Source of the DNA: an uncultured Nitrosomonadales bacterium
Lineage (GTDB): Bacteria; Pseudomonadota; Gammaproteobacteria; Burkholderiales; Gallionellaceae
Assembly: GCA_903915035.1 (NCBI GenBank)
Contig: CAIWRI010000077.1
Coordinates: 1 to 32,371, forward strand
Direction: 5' to 3'
DNA: 32,371 nt
In this document: positions 8,732 to 17,086 of the stretch, one piece after another
Numbering within the stretch: position 1 is the first letter of the stretch
Layout: each line of letters starts with the position of its first letter
Notes under the pieces: model-generated
The model's database searches: none
What the model was told of the DNA's origin: nothing
The model's input: the letters and a program-made list of their open reading frames with translations, nothing else
Program-made: the position numbers and the translations under genes

Positions 8732-10243
8732 TTAGGTGCCTGCCGGACTTGTATCACGAGTGCGCCGGGCACCGGGTCTCAAAGAACCCGTCAGCAGCAA
8801 CGCTATCAGCAGCAGCACAGCCCGGTTACCCCAGCGTACATACGGCGTGCTGCCCTGATAGCCCTGTACCATTCCTTGCAATACCGACAGCTGATGCTGC
8901 GGCAATTCCCGCAATACTTTTCCATTAACACCGATGATAGAGGTCACACCGGAGTTTGTCGCACGCAACATCATGCGACCGGTTTCCAGTGCGCGAAACT
9001 GCGACATTTGATTGTGCTGCGCGGCAGCGATAGAATCGCCAAACCAGCCGTCGTTGGTCACATTCACCAGTAAAGTCGCTGCCGGTAAGGCATTGATAAT
9101 TTCTTCGCCAAACACGTCTTCATAGCAAATATCCACCGCCACCCGCTGCCCCGCCACCTGCATCGGCGGTTGTATAAATTCGCCCCGCGCCAGATCACCC
9201 ATCGGAATGTGCAGTACCTGATTGATCAACCAGCCAAACACCGCTCTTAGCGGGATGAACTCGCCAAACACGACCAGATGATGTTTGCGGTAACGCTCTG
9301 TGCCGCCGGACTTTTCGGATCCGCCCAGCACGATCACGCTGTTGTAATAGCCCTTGCTGTCCTGTTCGAAAACACCTGTCAGCACATCACCATCATTGCG
9401 TTTTGCAGAGACACGCAACTCATCCAGCAGCGCTTGAGGCAGATCATCGTGCATCATCGGCAGCGCCGTTTCCGGCAAGACAATCAACTTTGCCGGGTTT
9501 TGCAACACCAGGTTCCGGTAGAGAACGAGCGTTTTGAACAGTTGATCTTCGTCAAACTTGATATCCTGTCCGATATTACCCTGCGCCAGCGCCACCGAAA
9601 AAGGCGTACCAAAAGTAGTTGTCCAGTTGATCGTGCGCAACATCGCGCCGGCTAAGCAGAAGAGTAGAAATGCCAAAATCGTAATAGCTCGATGCCGGCG
9701 GTTAAGCCGGATACTCGCCAGCAAGCCTGAACAAATGGCCGCAACCAGCGACACGCCATAAACACCGAGCAACGGCGCGTAGCCTGCCAGTGGACTGTCA
9801 CTGTGCGCATAACCCAGCGTCAACCAGGGAAAGCCGGTAAAAATCATGCCGCGCAACTGTTCAATCAATACCCATACTGCGGGCATCACCAGCAGTGTAC
9901 GGGCATTCGATTTAAACAGCCCCTGCAAATAGCCTGCCAGTGCTGTAAACAGGGAGAGAAAGGCCGTGAACAGCAGCAGTGCTAAAGCCGCCAGCCACAT
10001 CGGCATGCCACCAAAGTCGTGTAACGAGATATAAATCCAGCTGATACCCGCACCAAACAACCCTATGCCAAAGGCAAATCCCAACACTGCCGCTTGCCGC
10101 GCCGTATCGCTTTTCGCCCACAAGACGAATAACACTGCCTGCGCCAGCAGCGGGATAATAAAATATCCGAAGGGCGCAAAGCCATACATACAGGATAATC
10201 CGGCCAGCAAAGCCAGTCCGTTTTCTTTTCTTGATAAAAACAT
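8732..10243 (-). CDS. lnt: Apolipoprotein N-acyltransferase
   Basis: A 503-residue inner-membrane enzyme that transfers the third acyl chain to the N-terminal cysteine of lipoproteins. About six to seven hydrophobic segments fill residues 10-205. A nitrilase-fold domain follows with the catalytic triad Glu258 (IVLPE), Lys320 (RYRKHH) and Cys373 (DICYED). GFPWLTLGY and FGEFIPLR are further family blocks, and a last hydrophobic helix lies near 478-495. Full length and intact. The usual neighbour corC/ybeX is not in the window; here lnt stands alone, convergent with mdh and divergent from the barrel-protein operon. Confidence 0.96.
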   Translation of the reverse strand: MFLSRKENGLALLAGLSCMYGFAPFGYFIIPLLAQAVLFVLWAKSDTARQAAVLGFAFGIGLFGAGISWIYISLHDFGGMPMWLAALALLLFTAFLSLFTALAGYLQGLFKSNARTLLVMPAVWVLIEQLRGMIFTGFPWLTLGYAHSDSPLAGYAPLLGVYGVSLVAAICSGLLASIRLNRRHRAITILAFLLFCLAGAMLRTINWTTTFGTPFSVALAQGNIGQDIKFDEDQLFKTLVLYRNLVLQNPAKLIVLPETALPMMHDDLPQALLDELRVSAKRNDGDVLTGVFEQDSKGYYNSVIVLGGSEKSGGTERYRKHHLVVFGEFIPLRAVFGWLINQVLHIPMGDLARGEFIQPPMQVAGQRVAVDICYEDVFGEEIINALPAATLLVNVTNDGWFGDSIAAAQHNQMSQFRALETGRMMLRATNSGVTSIIGVNGKVLRELPQHQLSVLQGMVQGYQGSTPYVRWGNRAVLLLIALLLTGSLRPGARRTRDTSPAGT

Positions 10244-10397
10244 AGTCGCCTGACAATTTGCAAAACGGACGCAGCATAACCGATTCGCTCCCGTCTATCT
10301 TCGGATATTTTCTGAACAGGTGCGACAATATGTCACAGCCTGCCTGCTCTGCGCTCCTGTAAAATCGGCACGTCAAAATAAATACAGAATCTCGGCC

Positions 10398-11432
10398 ATG
10401 CGAATTTACAAAAAACTGTTCAGTGCTGTTTTGGCACTCGCTGCAATCAGCAGCAATCAGGCATCAGCTTGTGCCTCCTGCGGCTGCACGCTATCCACCG
10501 ACTGGGGCAGTCAGGGAGTCAGCACTGCGCAGGGCTTTTCAGCTGACTTATCCTATGCTTATATTAATCAGAATAAACCGGTATACGGCAGTAATACAAA
10601 ACCCTCTGCCGCACTGATCAACACCCTGTATGCCAATGGTCAGGAAATTGAGACCGCCACAAAGACGCAAACTGTCACCGCGGCCTTCAATTACAACAGC
10701 GACACCTGGGGTATCAGCCTGCAGATCCCCTACTTGAATCGCAGCCATGCGACCAATGGCAATCTTGATCCCGCTTCTGACACACCAGAAGCAGTACCAC
10801 AGGGCACAAATGGCGGAACATCTTCCGAAAACGGCTTGGGCGACATCCGTGTCACCGGTCGTTACAGCGGGTTTTCTGCCGACAACACCAGCGGTCTGAT
10901 TGCCGGGATTAAATTACCTACCGGCAGCACCACTGCCAATTTCAGCGGAGGCCCGAGTGCAGGTTCTGCACTGGATGCCGGCCTGCAATCGGGCACAGGT
11001 TCCACCGATGTCATTCTGGGCGCCTATACTTCAGGCCTGATCAGCACTTACGGCTGGTTTGTGCAGGGCACGGCGCAACACGCCATCTCACCGCTGGTCA
11101 ATGAAGCCAGCGGCACTTATCGCCCCGGGGACACCTATTCCGTCAATACCGGCATCCGCTATGCCGGTTTCGGCGCGCGCGTAACCCCTATGCTGCAACT
11201 CAATCTGGTTCGTCGCACGGCCGATCAGGGCACTGCCGTGCCGACTGACGTATTAACCGGCGCGCCGGTCAGCAGTGGCACACTGGCCTATCTTGCACCT
11301 GGCGTCTCAGTGCGCTTAACTGGCGGCACATCGGTTTACGGCTTCGTCCAACTGCCGGTTTATCAAAATGTCGGTTCATTGCAACTGGTGCCCAAGTACA
11401 CCGCCACCATCGGCATACATCAGACTTTCTGA
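10398..11432 (+). CDS. Probable outer-membrane beta-barrel protein with N-terminal CxxCxC
   Basis: A 344-residue exported protein. A signal peptide (positive MRIYKK, hydrophobic core, ASA before residue 25) is followed by CASCGC, placing Cys25, Cys28 and Cys30 at or near the mature N-terminus. The remainder alternates polar and hydrophobic residues, is rich in Gly, Ser, Thr and Tyr, and ends with Phe (IHQTF), as in outer-membrane barrels. I do not recognise a characterised family; it most resembles transporter-like barrels of the MetA-pathway type. The start at 10398 was preferred over an upstream ATG at 10320 because it puts the signal peptide at the N-terminus. A TlpA-like thioredoxin gene follows after 26 nt. 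A metal- or thiol-related role is inference from the cysteines and that neighbour. Confidence 0.6.
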   Translation: MRIYKKLFSAVLALAAISSNQASACASCGCTLSTDWGSQGVSTAQGFSADLSYAYINQNKPVYGSNTKPSAALINTLYANGQEIETATKTQTVTAAFNYNSDTWGISLQIPYLNRSHATNGNLDPASDTPEAVPQGTNGGTSSENGLGDIRVTGRYSGFSADNTSGLIAGIKLPTGSTTANFSGGPSAGSALDAGLQSGTGSTDVILGAYTSGLISTYGWFVQGTAQHAISPLVNEASGTYRPGDTYSVNTGIRYAGFGARVTPMLQLNLVRRTADQGTAVPTDVLTGAPVSSGTLAYLAPGVSVRLTGGTSVYGFVQLPVYQNVGSLQLVPKYTATIGIHQTF

Positions 11433-11458
11433 TAAGGCACAAAAAAACGAGATTACCC

Positions 11459-11938
11459 ATGCGCACAATCAGGCTACATCAATTTGTTCTTTTCAACGCG
11501 CTCATGTGGTCATTATCAGGCATGGCCTCCGACTGGCAACTCAAGGATACGGCGGGCGCACGCTACACGCTCTCCGCTTTGCACGATCACTGGATACTGG
11601 TGAACTTCTGGGCGCCCTGGTGCCCATCCTGCATTGAGGAATTGCCGGCATTGCTAGCCGTGCAAAAACGGCATCCCGACCTGCAGGTCCTCGGCATCGC
11701 GGTGATGTACCGCACAAAACAGAGTGTCATGGAGATGGTGAAAAATCAGGCACTCACCTACCCTATTGTGTTCGGCAGCGAGGACACTGCCGGCGATTTT
11801 GGTGGACTGGAAGGTCTACCGACCAGTTTTCTGTATTCACCTGACGGAAAATTGGTGGGCAAACACGCAGGTCCCCTGACGCAAAACGACATCGAACAAA
11901 CCCTCGCAGGAAAAAACACACAACTCTTCACTCGATAA
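11459..11938 (+). CDS. TlpA-like periplasmic thioredoxin-fold protein
   Basis: A 159-residue exported thiol-disulfide protein. A signal peptide occupies about residues 1-22. The redox motif WCPSC (Cys55 and Cys58) follows NFWAP, and the cis-proline is Pro121 in GLPTSF, all typical of the TlpA/ResA group that keeps periplasmic cysteines reduced, for example for cytochrome or metal-centre assembly. It sits 26 nt after the barrel-like protein with a CxxCxC N-terminus and 19 nt before a cysteine-cluster protein, so the three are probably one operon. The barrel protein's cysteines are an attractive but unproven substrate. Confidence 0.85.
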   Translation: MRTIRLHQFVLFNALMWSLSGMASDWQLKDTAGARYTLSALHDHWILVNFWAPWCPSCIEELPALLAVQKRHPDLQVLGIAVMYRTKQSVMEMVKNQALTYPIVFGSEDTAGDFGGLEGLPTSFLYSPDGKLVGKHAGPLTQNDIEQTLAGKNTQLFTR

Positions 11939-11957
11939 GCTGCGAGAATGTCAGCCT

Positions 11958-12239
11958 ATGAATATACCTCCTCCCACCACCACTTGCAGCACCTGCAAAG
12001 CCTGCTGCTGTCGCTTAGAGGTAATGCTGCTGGGCGAAGATGACATTCCCGCCGAATTGACGACACGGGATAATTGGGGCGGCTGGGTGATGGCACGACT
12101 GGATGACGGCTGGTGTGCCGCCTTGGACAGGAACACGCTGCTGTGCACAATTTATGAGCGCCGCCCCTGGATATGCGGCGACTATCAGGCAGGCGATCAC
12201 GATTGTCTGGAACAACGAACGCTGCATCACCTTGCTTAA
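11958..12239 (+). CDS. YkgJ-type cysteine cluster protein
   Basis: A 93-residue cytoplasmic-looking protein with the N-terminal cluster CSTCKACCC (Cys10, 13, 16, 17, 18) and further cysteines spread through the C-terminal part (GWCAA, LLCTIYERRPWIC, HDC). This matches the small zinc- or iron-chelating YkgJ/UPF0153 family, whose function is not established. No signal peptide. It follows the thioredoxin gene by 19 nt in the same direction, which suggests co-transcription. Confidence 0.8.
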   Translation: MNIPPPTTTCSTCKACCCRLEVMLLGEDDIPAELTTRDNWGGWVMARLDDGWCAALDRNTLLCTIYERRPWICGDYQAGDHDCLEQRTLHHLA

Positions 12240-12243
12240 AAAA

Positions 12244-12271
12244 TTCAGACACGCTATTTAATCGCTATAAT
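12244..12271 (+). promoter_or_regulatory. Candidate sigma-70 promoter upstream of the VanZ-like gene
   Basis: TTCAGA (12244-12249) lies 16 nt before a perfect TATAAT (12266-12271), about 76 nt upstream of the VanZ-like start. The -35 matches the consensus at four of six positions. Confidence 0.35.
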
Positions 12272-12347
12272 CATGCGCATCGTCGTGGCGACTTATCCTG
12301 AAGCCCCGCTGTAAAAACTTATTTAACCTCAATCCTATTACTCAACC

Positions 12348-12707
12348 ATGTTCACACCGGCAACCGTCATAAAACTATATCGCGCAACAGCGATTTTGTT
12401 CATCCTAACCCTTTTTACCGTGGGCAGCGTCCCGGCCACAGGACAGGCATTTCCCGGCAATTCACACTGGATAGCTCATTTGACGGCCTATGCACTGATT
12501 GCTTTTTTTTGCGGCCTGGGCTGGCCTAACTGGCGGGCAGTCTTTATTGCCCTGTTTGTTGCCACCATCGGCCTTGTACACGAACTGACTGAAATCATCA
12601 CCCATGCTCATCCTTTTGAACAAAATGATGTCGTCATTAACGCGACAGGCGCATTGATTGGTGTTTTGATTCTGAGTATTATTCGGGAATTCAGATTGAA
12701 AAATTAG
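12348..12707 (+). CDS. VanZ-like family membrane protein
   Basis: A 119-residue membrane protein with about four hydrophobic segments (near 13-30, 44-60, 64-82 and 98-114). It shows the VanZ-like features: a His-containing helix start (HWIAHLTAYALIAFF), a conserved Glu in a later helix (VHELTEI) and the loop NDVVINATGALIG. VanZ homologues of this short form are widespread and mostly uncharacterised; resistance to teicoplanin is known only for the enterococcal protein and should not be assumed. It appears monocistronic and converges with cysB. Confidence 0.75.
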   Translation: MFTPATVIKLYRATAILFILTLFTVGSVPATGQAFPGNSHWIAHLTAYALIAFFCGLGWPNWRAVFIALFVATIGLVHELTEIITHAHPFEQNDVVINATGALIGVLILSIIREFRLKN

Positions 12708-12787
12708 TCGCTACCGCCCTTGATAAAAATACATTATTCTCAATAAATAACCCACAGTCAAGAATTCGGATTTAGCCGGTTTAACCT

Positions 12788-13714
12788 TCAAGTGGAACAC
12801 TGCATGGCATCGGTCACGACTTTTCTGGTCAGGTGTGGTGAGAATAATTCGATAAAATCATAAGTATAAGCGCGCAGATATTCGTTTTTGCGGATGGCAA
12901 TCCGGGTGGTATTCGCCTCGAACAAATGCCGGGTATTTATCTTGCAAAGATGAGGCTCCCGTTGCGGGACGAAGGCGATCTCGGCCAGGATGCCGACCCC
13001 CAACCCCAACTCCACGTAGGTTTTAATCACATCAGCATCGATGGCACTCAGTACGATATCAGGCGTAACCCCGGCTTTTGCAAAAGCATCATTGATTTTG
13101 CTGCGACCGGAAAAAGCAAAATCATAGGTGACGATGGGGTATTGGGCTATTTTCGCCAGCGTCAGCACGTTTTCCTTCAGCAAAGGATGCTCTGGTGGCG
13201 TGATCAGACAATGGTGCCATTCATAGCAGGGCAGCGTGACCAGTCCTTCATACAACACCAGGCTTTCGGTAGCGATGCAAAGGTCGGCTTCCCCGTGCAG
13301 CACCTGTTCGGCAATCTGAGTTGGGCTCCCCTGATGCAAACCCAGCTTTACCTTAGGATATCGCCCCATGAATTGCTTGACCGCGGGTGGCAGGGCATAA
13401 CGCGCCTGGGTATGAGTGGCGGCAACGGTCAGAATCCCGGCATCCTGAGCGCAGAACGCCTGACCTACCTGCTTGAGATTATTCGCATCGTGCAACATGC
13501 GCTGAGCAATGGATAAAACGACTTTTCCGGGTTCAGTAATGGCGACGATACGTTTTCCGCTGCGCACGAATATCTCAATGCCCAGCTCTTCTTCCAGTTG
13601 TTTAATCTGTTTGCTGATCCCGGGTTGAGACGTAAACAACGCCTCCGCCGCGCTGGAAATATTCAACCCCTGACGCACAATTTCATTGAGATAACGCAGT
13701 TGTTGCAAATTCAT
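12788..13714 (-). CDS. cysB: LysR-type regulator CysB of sulfur assimilation
   Basis: A 308-residue LysR-family regulator with an N-terminal winged helix-turn-helix at 1-60 (AAEALFTSQPGISKQIKQLE) and a substrate-binding effector domain from about 90. The N-terminus MNLQQLRYLNEIVRQ and the TVAATHTQARYALP segment are characteristic of CysB/Cbl, which activate sulfate-assimilation genes in response to acetylserine or sulfate. An AGGCGA ribosome-binding site precedes the start. It is divergent from the tauE-cysI-cysH-cysDN block, which it presumably controls. Confidence 0.92.
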   Translation of the reverse strand: MNLQQLRYLNEIVRQGLNISSAAEALFTSQPGISKQIKQLEEELGIEIFVRSGKRIVAITEPGKVVLSIAQRMLHDANNLKQVGQAFCAQDAGILTVAATHTQARYALPPAVKQFMGRYPKVKLGLHQGSPTQIAEQVLHGEADLCIATESLVLYEGLVTLPCYEWHHCLITPPEHPLLKENVLTLAKIAQYPIVTYDFAFSGRSKINDAFAKAGVTPDIVLSAIDADVIKTYVELGLGVGILAEIAFVPQREPHLCKINTRHLFEANTTRIAIRKNEYLRAYTYDFIELFSPHLTRKVVTDAMQCST

Positions 13715-13811
13715 TGTCGCCTATTAATCGCTATTGATTATAAGATAATAACATTAAAGTATTTAATTGCATAAGCCAAACTGACTACAATACGTCTCAT
13801 TAATTTTTTGG
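13715..13811. promoter_or_regulatory. Divergent cysB / sulfate-assimilation control region
   Basis: This 97-nt, clearly AT-rich spacer lies between cysB and the transporter that opens the assimilation block. It holds the small palindrome TTAT-AAG-ATAA (13738-13748), compatible in position with a LysR-type binding site. Promoter hexamers cannot be assigned with confidence. Confidence 0.5.
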
Positions 13812-14606
13812 ATGCGTATAATGGATCCGATGTATACGTTATCCGGATTTTTAGTCGGTTTGATTGTGGGTGTTACCGGTGTGGGTGGCGGATCGCTGAT
13901 GACGCCATTGCTGGTACTGGTTTTTGGCGTCTCTCCGGTCACGGCCGTTGGTACGGATTTACTGTATGCCTCGCTGACTAAGACCGTCGGTGCCTGGGTG
14001 CATGGCAAACGCGGCACGGTGGACTGGCGAGTCGTCGGACTGTTATCTCTGGGTAGTTTGCCGGCCGCACTGATCACTATTTTGCTGCTGAAATACCTGG
14101 CTCTGGATGAAAAGACACTGCGCAGCCTGATGAGCCATGTGCTGAGTGTGGCGTTGCTGCTGACCGCCAGCACTTTATTGCTCAAGGAGCAGATCAAGAA
14201 ATTCGCCAAACGTCGTGATGGTACGGTCTACGAGTTGCACCACCGTTACCTGCCTGCCGCGACCATTACCACAGGAATCGTGGTCGGAACACTAGTAACA
14301 ATTTCCTCGATCGGAGCTGGCGTACTCGGCACAGTAGCCCTGCTGTTTCTGTACCCGCGCATGCCCTCTGTCAAAGTGGTCGGCACCGATATTGTGCATG
14401 CAGTGCCGCTGACGGCTTTTGCCGGCATGGGGCATCTGGCGCTGGGCACGGTGGATCTGACCTTGCTGGGCAGTCTGCTGGCGGGCTCCCTGCCGGGGAT
14501 TTATATTGGCAGCCATTTGAGCGCCAAAGTACCCGAACGCGTGTTGCGCCCCCTACTGGCGGCGATGTTGCTGATTATCGGTTTGAAGATGCTGTTCTAC
14601 AAATAA
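13812..14606 (+). CDS. TauE/SafE family (DUF81) membrane transporter
   Basis: A 264-residue polytopic membrane protein with about seven to eight hydrophobic helices and two related glycine-rich repeats, GVTGVGGGSLMTPLL near residue 20 and SSIGAGVLGTVALLFL in the second half. This is the signature of TauE/SafE transporters of sulfur-containing anions such as sulfite, sulfoacetate or thiosulfate. Position at the head of the cys block suggests sulfite or sulfate movement linked to assimilation, but direction and substrate cannot be read. In-frame ATGs at 13812, 13821 and 13830 are all possible starts; none has a strong ribosome-binding site. Confidence 0.85.
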   Translation: MRIMDPMYTLSGFLVGLIVGVTGVGGGSLMTPLLVLVFGVSPVTAVGTDLLYASLTKTVGAWVHGKRGTVDWRVVGLLSLGSLPAALITILLLKYLALDEKTLRSLMSHVLSVALLLTASTLLLKEQIKKFAKRRDGTVYELHHRYLPAATITTGIVVGTLVTISSIGAGVLGTVALLFLYPRMPSVKVVGTDIVHAVPLTAFAGMGHLALGTVDLTLLGSLLAGSLPGIYIGSHLSAKVPERVLRPLLAAMLLIIGLKMLFYK

Positions 14607-14616
14607 GGAAAATAAC

Positions 14617-14847
14617 ATGAGTGAAAATAAAGCCAATAAGCCCAAACAAGTCAGCTGGTTCAACGGCTGCGGCGGTCGCATCGGCGTCGTGGTAGGGCAA
14701 ACCGGCGATCACGCTTATATCGGTGTCGCCCTGCGTCACGATGAAGATTCGGATGTTCAACATATTTTGGCCTATGGCGCGAAGTTTCCGCTAGCGGCAG
14801 CCTTGTTGCTGCCGGTGTCCAAATCATATCCGCCTGAGGAAATCTAA
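14617..14847 (+). CDS. Small conserved-looking protein of unknown function upstream of cysI
   Basis: A 76-residue protein I do not recognise. It starts with a charged segment (MSENKANKPKQ), then has SWFNGCGGRIGVVVGQTGDHAYIG, which could form a small beta-rich domain, and ends PPEEI. It has one cysteine, no signal peptide and no clear membrane helix. It lies 10 nt after the transporter gene, with an AAGGAAAA-type ribosome-binding site, and its stop codon directly abuts the cysI ATG with no gap. The coupling to cysI suggests a role in sulfite reduction, possibly regulatory or cofactor-related, but this is inference only. Confidence 0.7.
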   Translation: MSENKANKPKQVSWFNGCGGRIGVVVGQTGDHAYIGVALRHDEDSDVQHILAYGAKFPLAAALLLPVSKSYPPEEI

Positions 14848-16587
14848 ATGTATCGTTACGATCAATACGATCACAAGCTCATCGAAGAACGCGCAGCGCA
14901 GTTCCGCGACCAGATCAGTCGCCGACTGTCAGGCGAACTGCCTGAGGATGAGTTCCGCATACTGCGCTTGCAAAACGGCTTGTACATGCAAATCCACGCC
15001 TATATGCTGCGCATCGCCGTCCCTTACGGACTGCTCAATACAGCGCAAGTGCGCATGTTCGCTCACATAGCCCGGAAATATGACCGCGATTACGGCCATT
15101 TCACCACGCGCCAGAATATTCAGTTTAACTGGATTAAACTGCAAGACGCAGCGGACATTCTCGATGATCTGGCCAGTGTCGAGATGCACGCAATCCAGAC
15201 CTCGGGCAACTGTATCCGCAACATCACCTGCGACGAGTTCGCCGGTGTCGCAAAGGATGAGCTAGTCGATCCGCGTCCCTACGCCGAAATCCTGCGCCAA
15301 TGGAGCACCTTTCATCCCGAATTTGCTTTTTTACCGCGCAAATTCAAATTTTCGATTACCGGCGCGACTGACGACAGAGCCGCCATTGCAGTGCATGACA
15401 TCGGTTTGGCAGTGGTTAAAAATAGCGCAGGCGAAGTAGGCTTCCGCGTACTGGTCGGCGGTGGCCTGGGTCGCACGCCGGTAATCGGCACCGAGATCTG
15501 CGCCTTCGTGCCCTGGCAGGATGTGATTACTTATGTGGAATCCATCCTGCGCGTCTATAACCAGTACGGTCGACGCGACAATATCTACAAGGCGCGCATC
15601 AAGATACTGGTCAAAGCACTGGGTATAGAAGAATTCAGACGGGAAGTTGAAGCCGACTGGCAACATACCCGCGGCGGAGCATGTACTATTACCGTTGAAG
15701 AATTAAACCGGGTGACGGCATTCTTCCAGCCGCCGGCTTACGAAAAGCGGCCCGACACGGAACTTGCTGCTGCTCAACATGACAACCGCGCCTTTGCCAA
15801 CTGGATGCAGCGCAACGTCAAACCGCACAAAATACCAGGTTATGCCGCCGTGGTATTGTCTTTAAAGAAGACCGGTGTTGCGCCTGGTGATACGACCGCC
15901 GCACAACTGGATGCCATCGCTGAACTGGCCGAGCGTTTCAGTTTCGGCGAAGTGCGCGTCACGCACATGCAAAATGTGGTGCTGGCAGATGTCAAACAGA
16001 GCGAACTGACTGTCCTCTGGCTGGCAGCTAAAGAGCGGGGACTGGCAACGCCTAACGTCGGGTTGTTGACCGATATGATCTGCTGTCCGGGCGGGGACTT
16101 CTGTACGCTGGCTAATGCGCGTTCCATTCCGCTGGCCAAAGCCATCGCCGAGTGTTTCGACGACATCGATTTTTTGCATGACATCGGCGAAATCGACCTG
16201 AATATCTCCGGTTGCGTGAATGCCTGTGCACATCATCACATCGGTCATATCGGCATCCTGGGCGTGGACAAGGATGGCGAAGAATGGTATCAAATCTCAA
16301 TCGGCGGCGCACAGGGCAATGAGGCGTCAATCGGCAAAGTGATCGGACGCTCGTTCACCTTCGGCCAGGTTCCTGAAGTGCTGGCACGACTGCTGCAAGT
16401 TTATATCGAGCATCGTTTCGATGATGAACGCTTCATCGACACCGTGCACCGCTTAGGCTACGCCCCTTTCAAGACTTACGTTTACGCGACACCGGTAGAG
16501 GATGACAAGATGCTGGCGGGCGTGGACTATGAGTTGCTCAAAGCCGGTGCGCCCTACGATATGCCTTACTATTCACCGAGGTTCTGA
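14848..16587 (+). CDS. cysI: Sulfite reductase hemoprotein (nitrite/sulfite reductase family)
   Basis: A 579-residue siroheme enzyme that reduces sulfite to sulfide with six electrons. The two ferredoxin-like half domains are visible, with HFTTRQNIQFN and IQTSGNCIRN in the first half. The siroheme-[4Fe-4S] ligands are two C-x5-C and C-x3-C pairs, CPGGDFC and SGCVNAC, in the last third. It is of the single-chain betaproteobacterial nitrite/sulfite reductase type. No flavoprotein cysJ is adjacent, so the electron donor (ferredoxin or an unlinked reductase) is elsewhere. Siroheme synthase CysG is also not in the window. A GAGGAAA ribosome-binding site lies inside the preceding gene. Confidence 0.95.
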   Translation: MYRYDQYDHKLIEERAAQFRDQISRRLSGELPEDEFRILRLQNGLYMQIHAYMLRIAVPYGLLNTAQVRMFAHIARKYDRDYGHFTTRQNIQFNWIKLQDAADILDDLASVEMHAIQTSGNCIRNITCDEFAGVAKDELVDPRPYAEILRQWSTFHPEFAFLPRKFKFSITGATDDRAAIAVHDIGLAVVKNSAGEVGFRVLVGGGLGRTPVIGTEICAFVPWQDVITYVESILRVYNQYGRRDNIYKARIKILVKALGIEEFRREVEADWQHTRGGACTITVEELNRVTAFFQPPAYEKRPDTELAAAQHDNRAFANWMQRNVKPHKIPGYAAVVLSLKKTGVAPGDTTAAQLDAIAELAERFSFGEVRVTHMQNVVLADVKQSELTVLWLAAKERGLATPNVGLLTDMICCPGGDFCTLANARSIPLAKAIAECFDDIDFLHDIGEIDLNISGCVNACAHHHIGHIGILGVDKDGEEWYQISIGGAQGNEASIGKVIGRSFTFGQVPEVLARLLQVYIEHRFDDERFIDTVHRLGYAPFKTYVYATPVEDDKMLAGVDYELLKAGAPYDMPYYSPRF

Positions 16588-16591
16588 GCAG

Positions 16592-17086
16592 ATGATTATT
16601 AAAAATAAAGCCATTGTTGCCGATGACTGGCAAGTCTTGCGCGCAACGGATGCCGTGGTGCCTGAGGGACGCGTGATCGTGCCGCTGGCCACCTGGTTGG
16701 CACAACGGGATAGTTTGATAAAGCGCGCCGAGTTGGGTGTATGGCTGGCAAGCTGCGACAGGCCGGAAGTATTGCGCGATGATATCGACAAGTTTTCCGT
16801 GATCGCAGTGGATTTCCCCAAGTTCGCAGACGGACGCGGCTATACGCTGGCTTATTTATTGCGTGAACGCCTGGGTTATAAAGGTGAGTTGCGCGCTATC
16901 GGCGATGTATTGCGCGACCAGTTGCATTACATGCAGCGGGCAGGCTTCGATGCGTTCGCTGTGCGTGCGGACAAGGACATCAACGACGCGCTGAAGGCTT
17001 TTAGTGAATTTTCGGAAAGTTATCAGGCATCAGTCGATCAGCCGCTGCCGCTGTTTCGCAGAGTCAATCGGGGAGCGGGTTCATGA
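16592..17086 (+). CDS. DUF934 protein of the sulfate-assimilation operon
   Basis: A 164-residue protein of the DUF934 family, found in Proteobacteria almost always next to cysI and cysH; its biochemical role is not established. The segment DFPKFADGRGYTLAYLLRERLGYKGELRA and the following DQLHYMQRAGFDAF block are typical. I set the start at 16592, 4 nt after the cysI stop, rather than an in-frame upstream ATG inside cysI. The stop overlaps the cysH start by 4 nt (ATGA), so translation is probably coupled. Confidence 0.88.
   Translation: MIIKNKAIVADDWQVLRATDAVVPEGRVIVPLATWLAQRDSLIKRAELGVWLASCDRPEVLRDDIDKFSVIAVDFPKFADGRGYTLAYLLRERLGYKGELRAIGDVLRDQLHYMQRAGFDAFAVRADKDINDALKAFSEFSESYQASVDQPLPLFRRVNRGAGS

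Noticed and set aside
12926-13516. 196-codon plus-strand frame inside cysB
   Set aside because: Lies entirely opposite a clear LysR gene and has no motif or ribosome-binding site.
13817-13822. Perfect TATAAT just inside the TauE/SafE gene start
   Set aside because: No -35 at a suitable distance; it overlaps the candidate start codons and is probably chance, though it would fit a start at 13830 or later.
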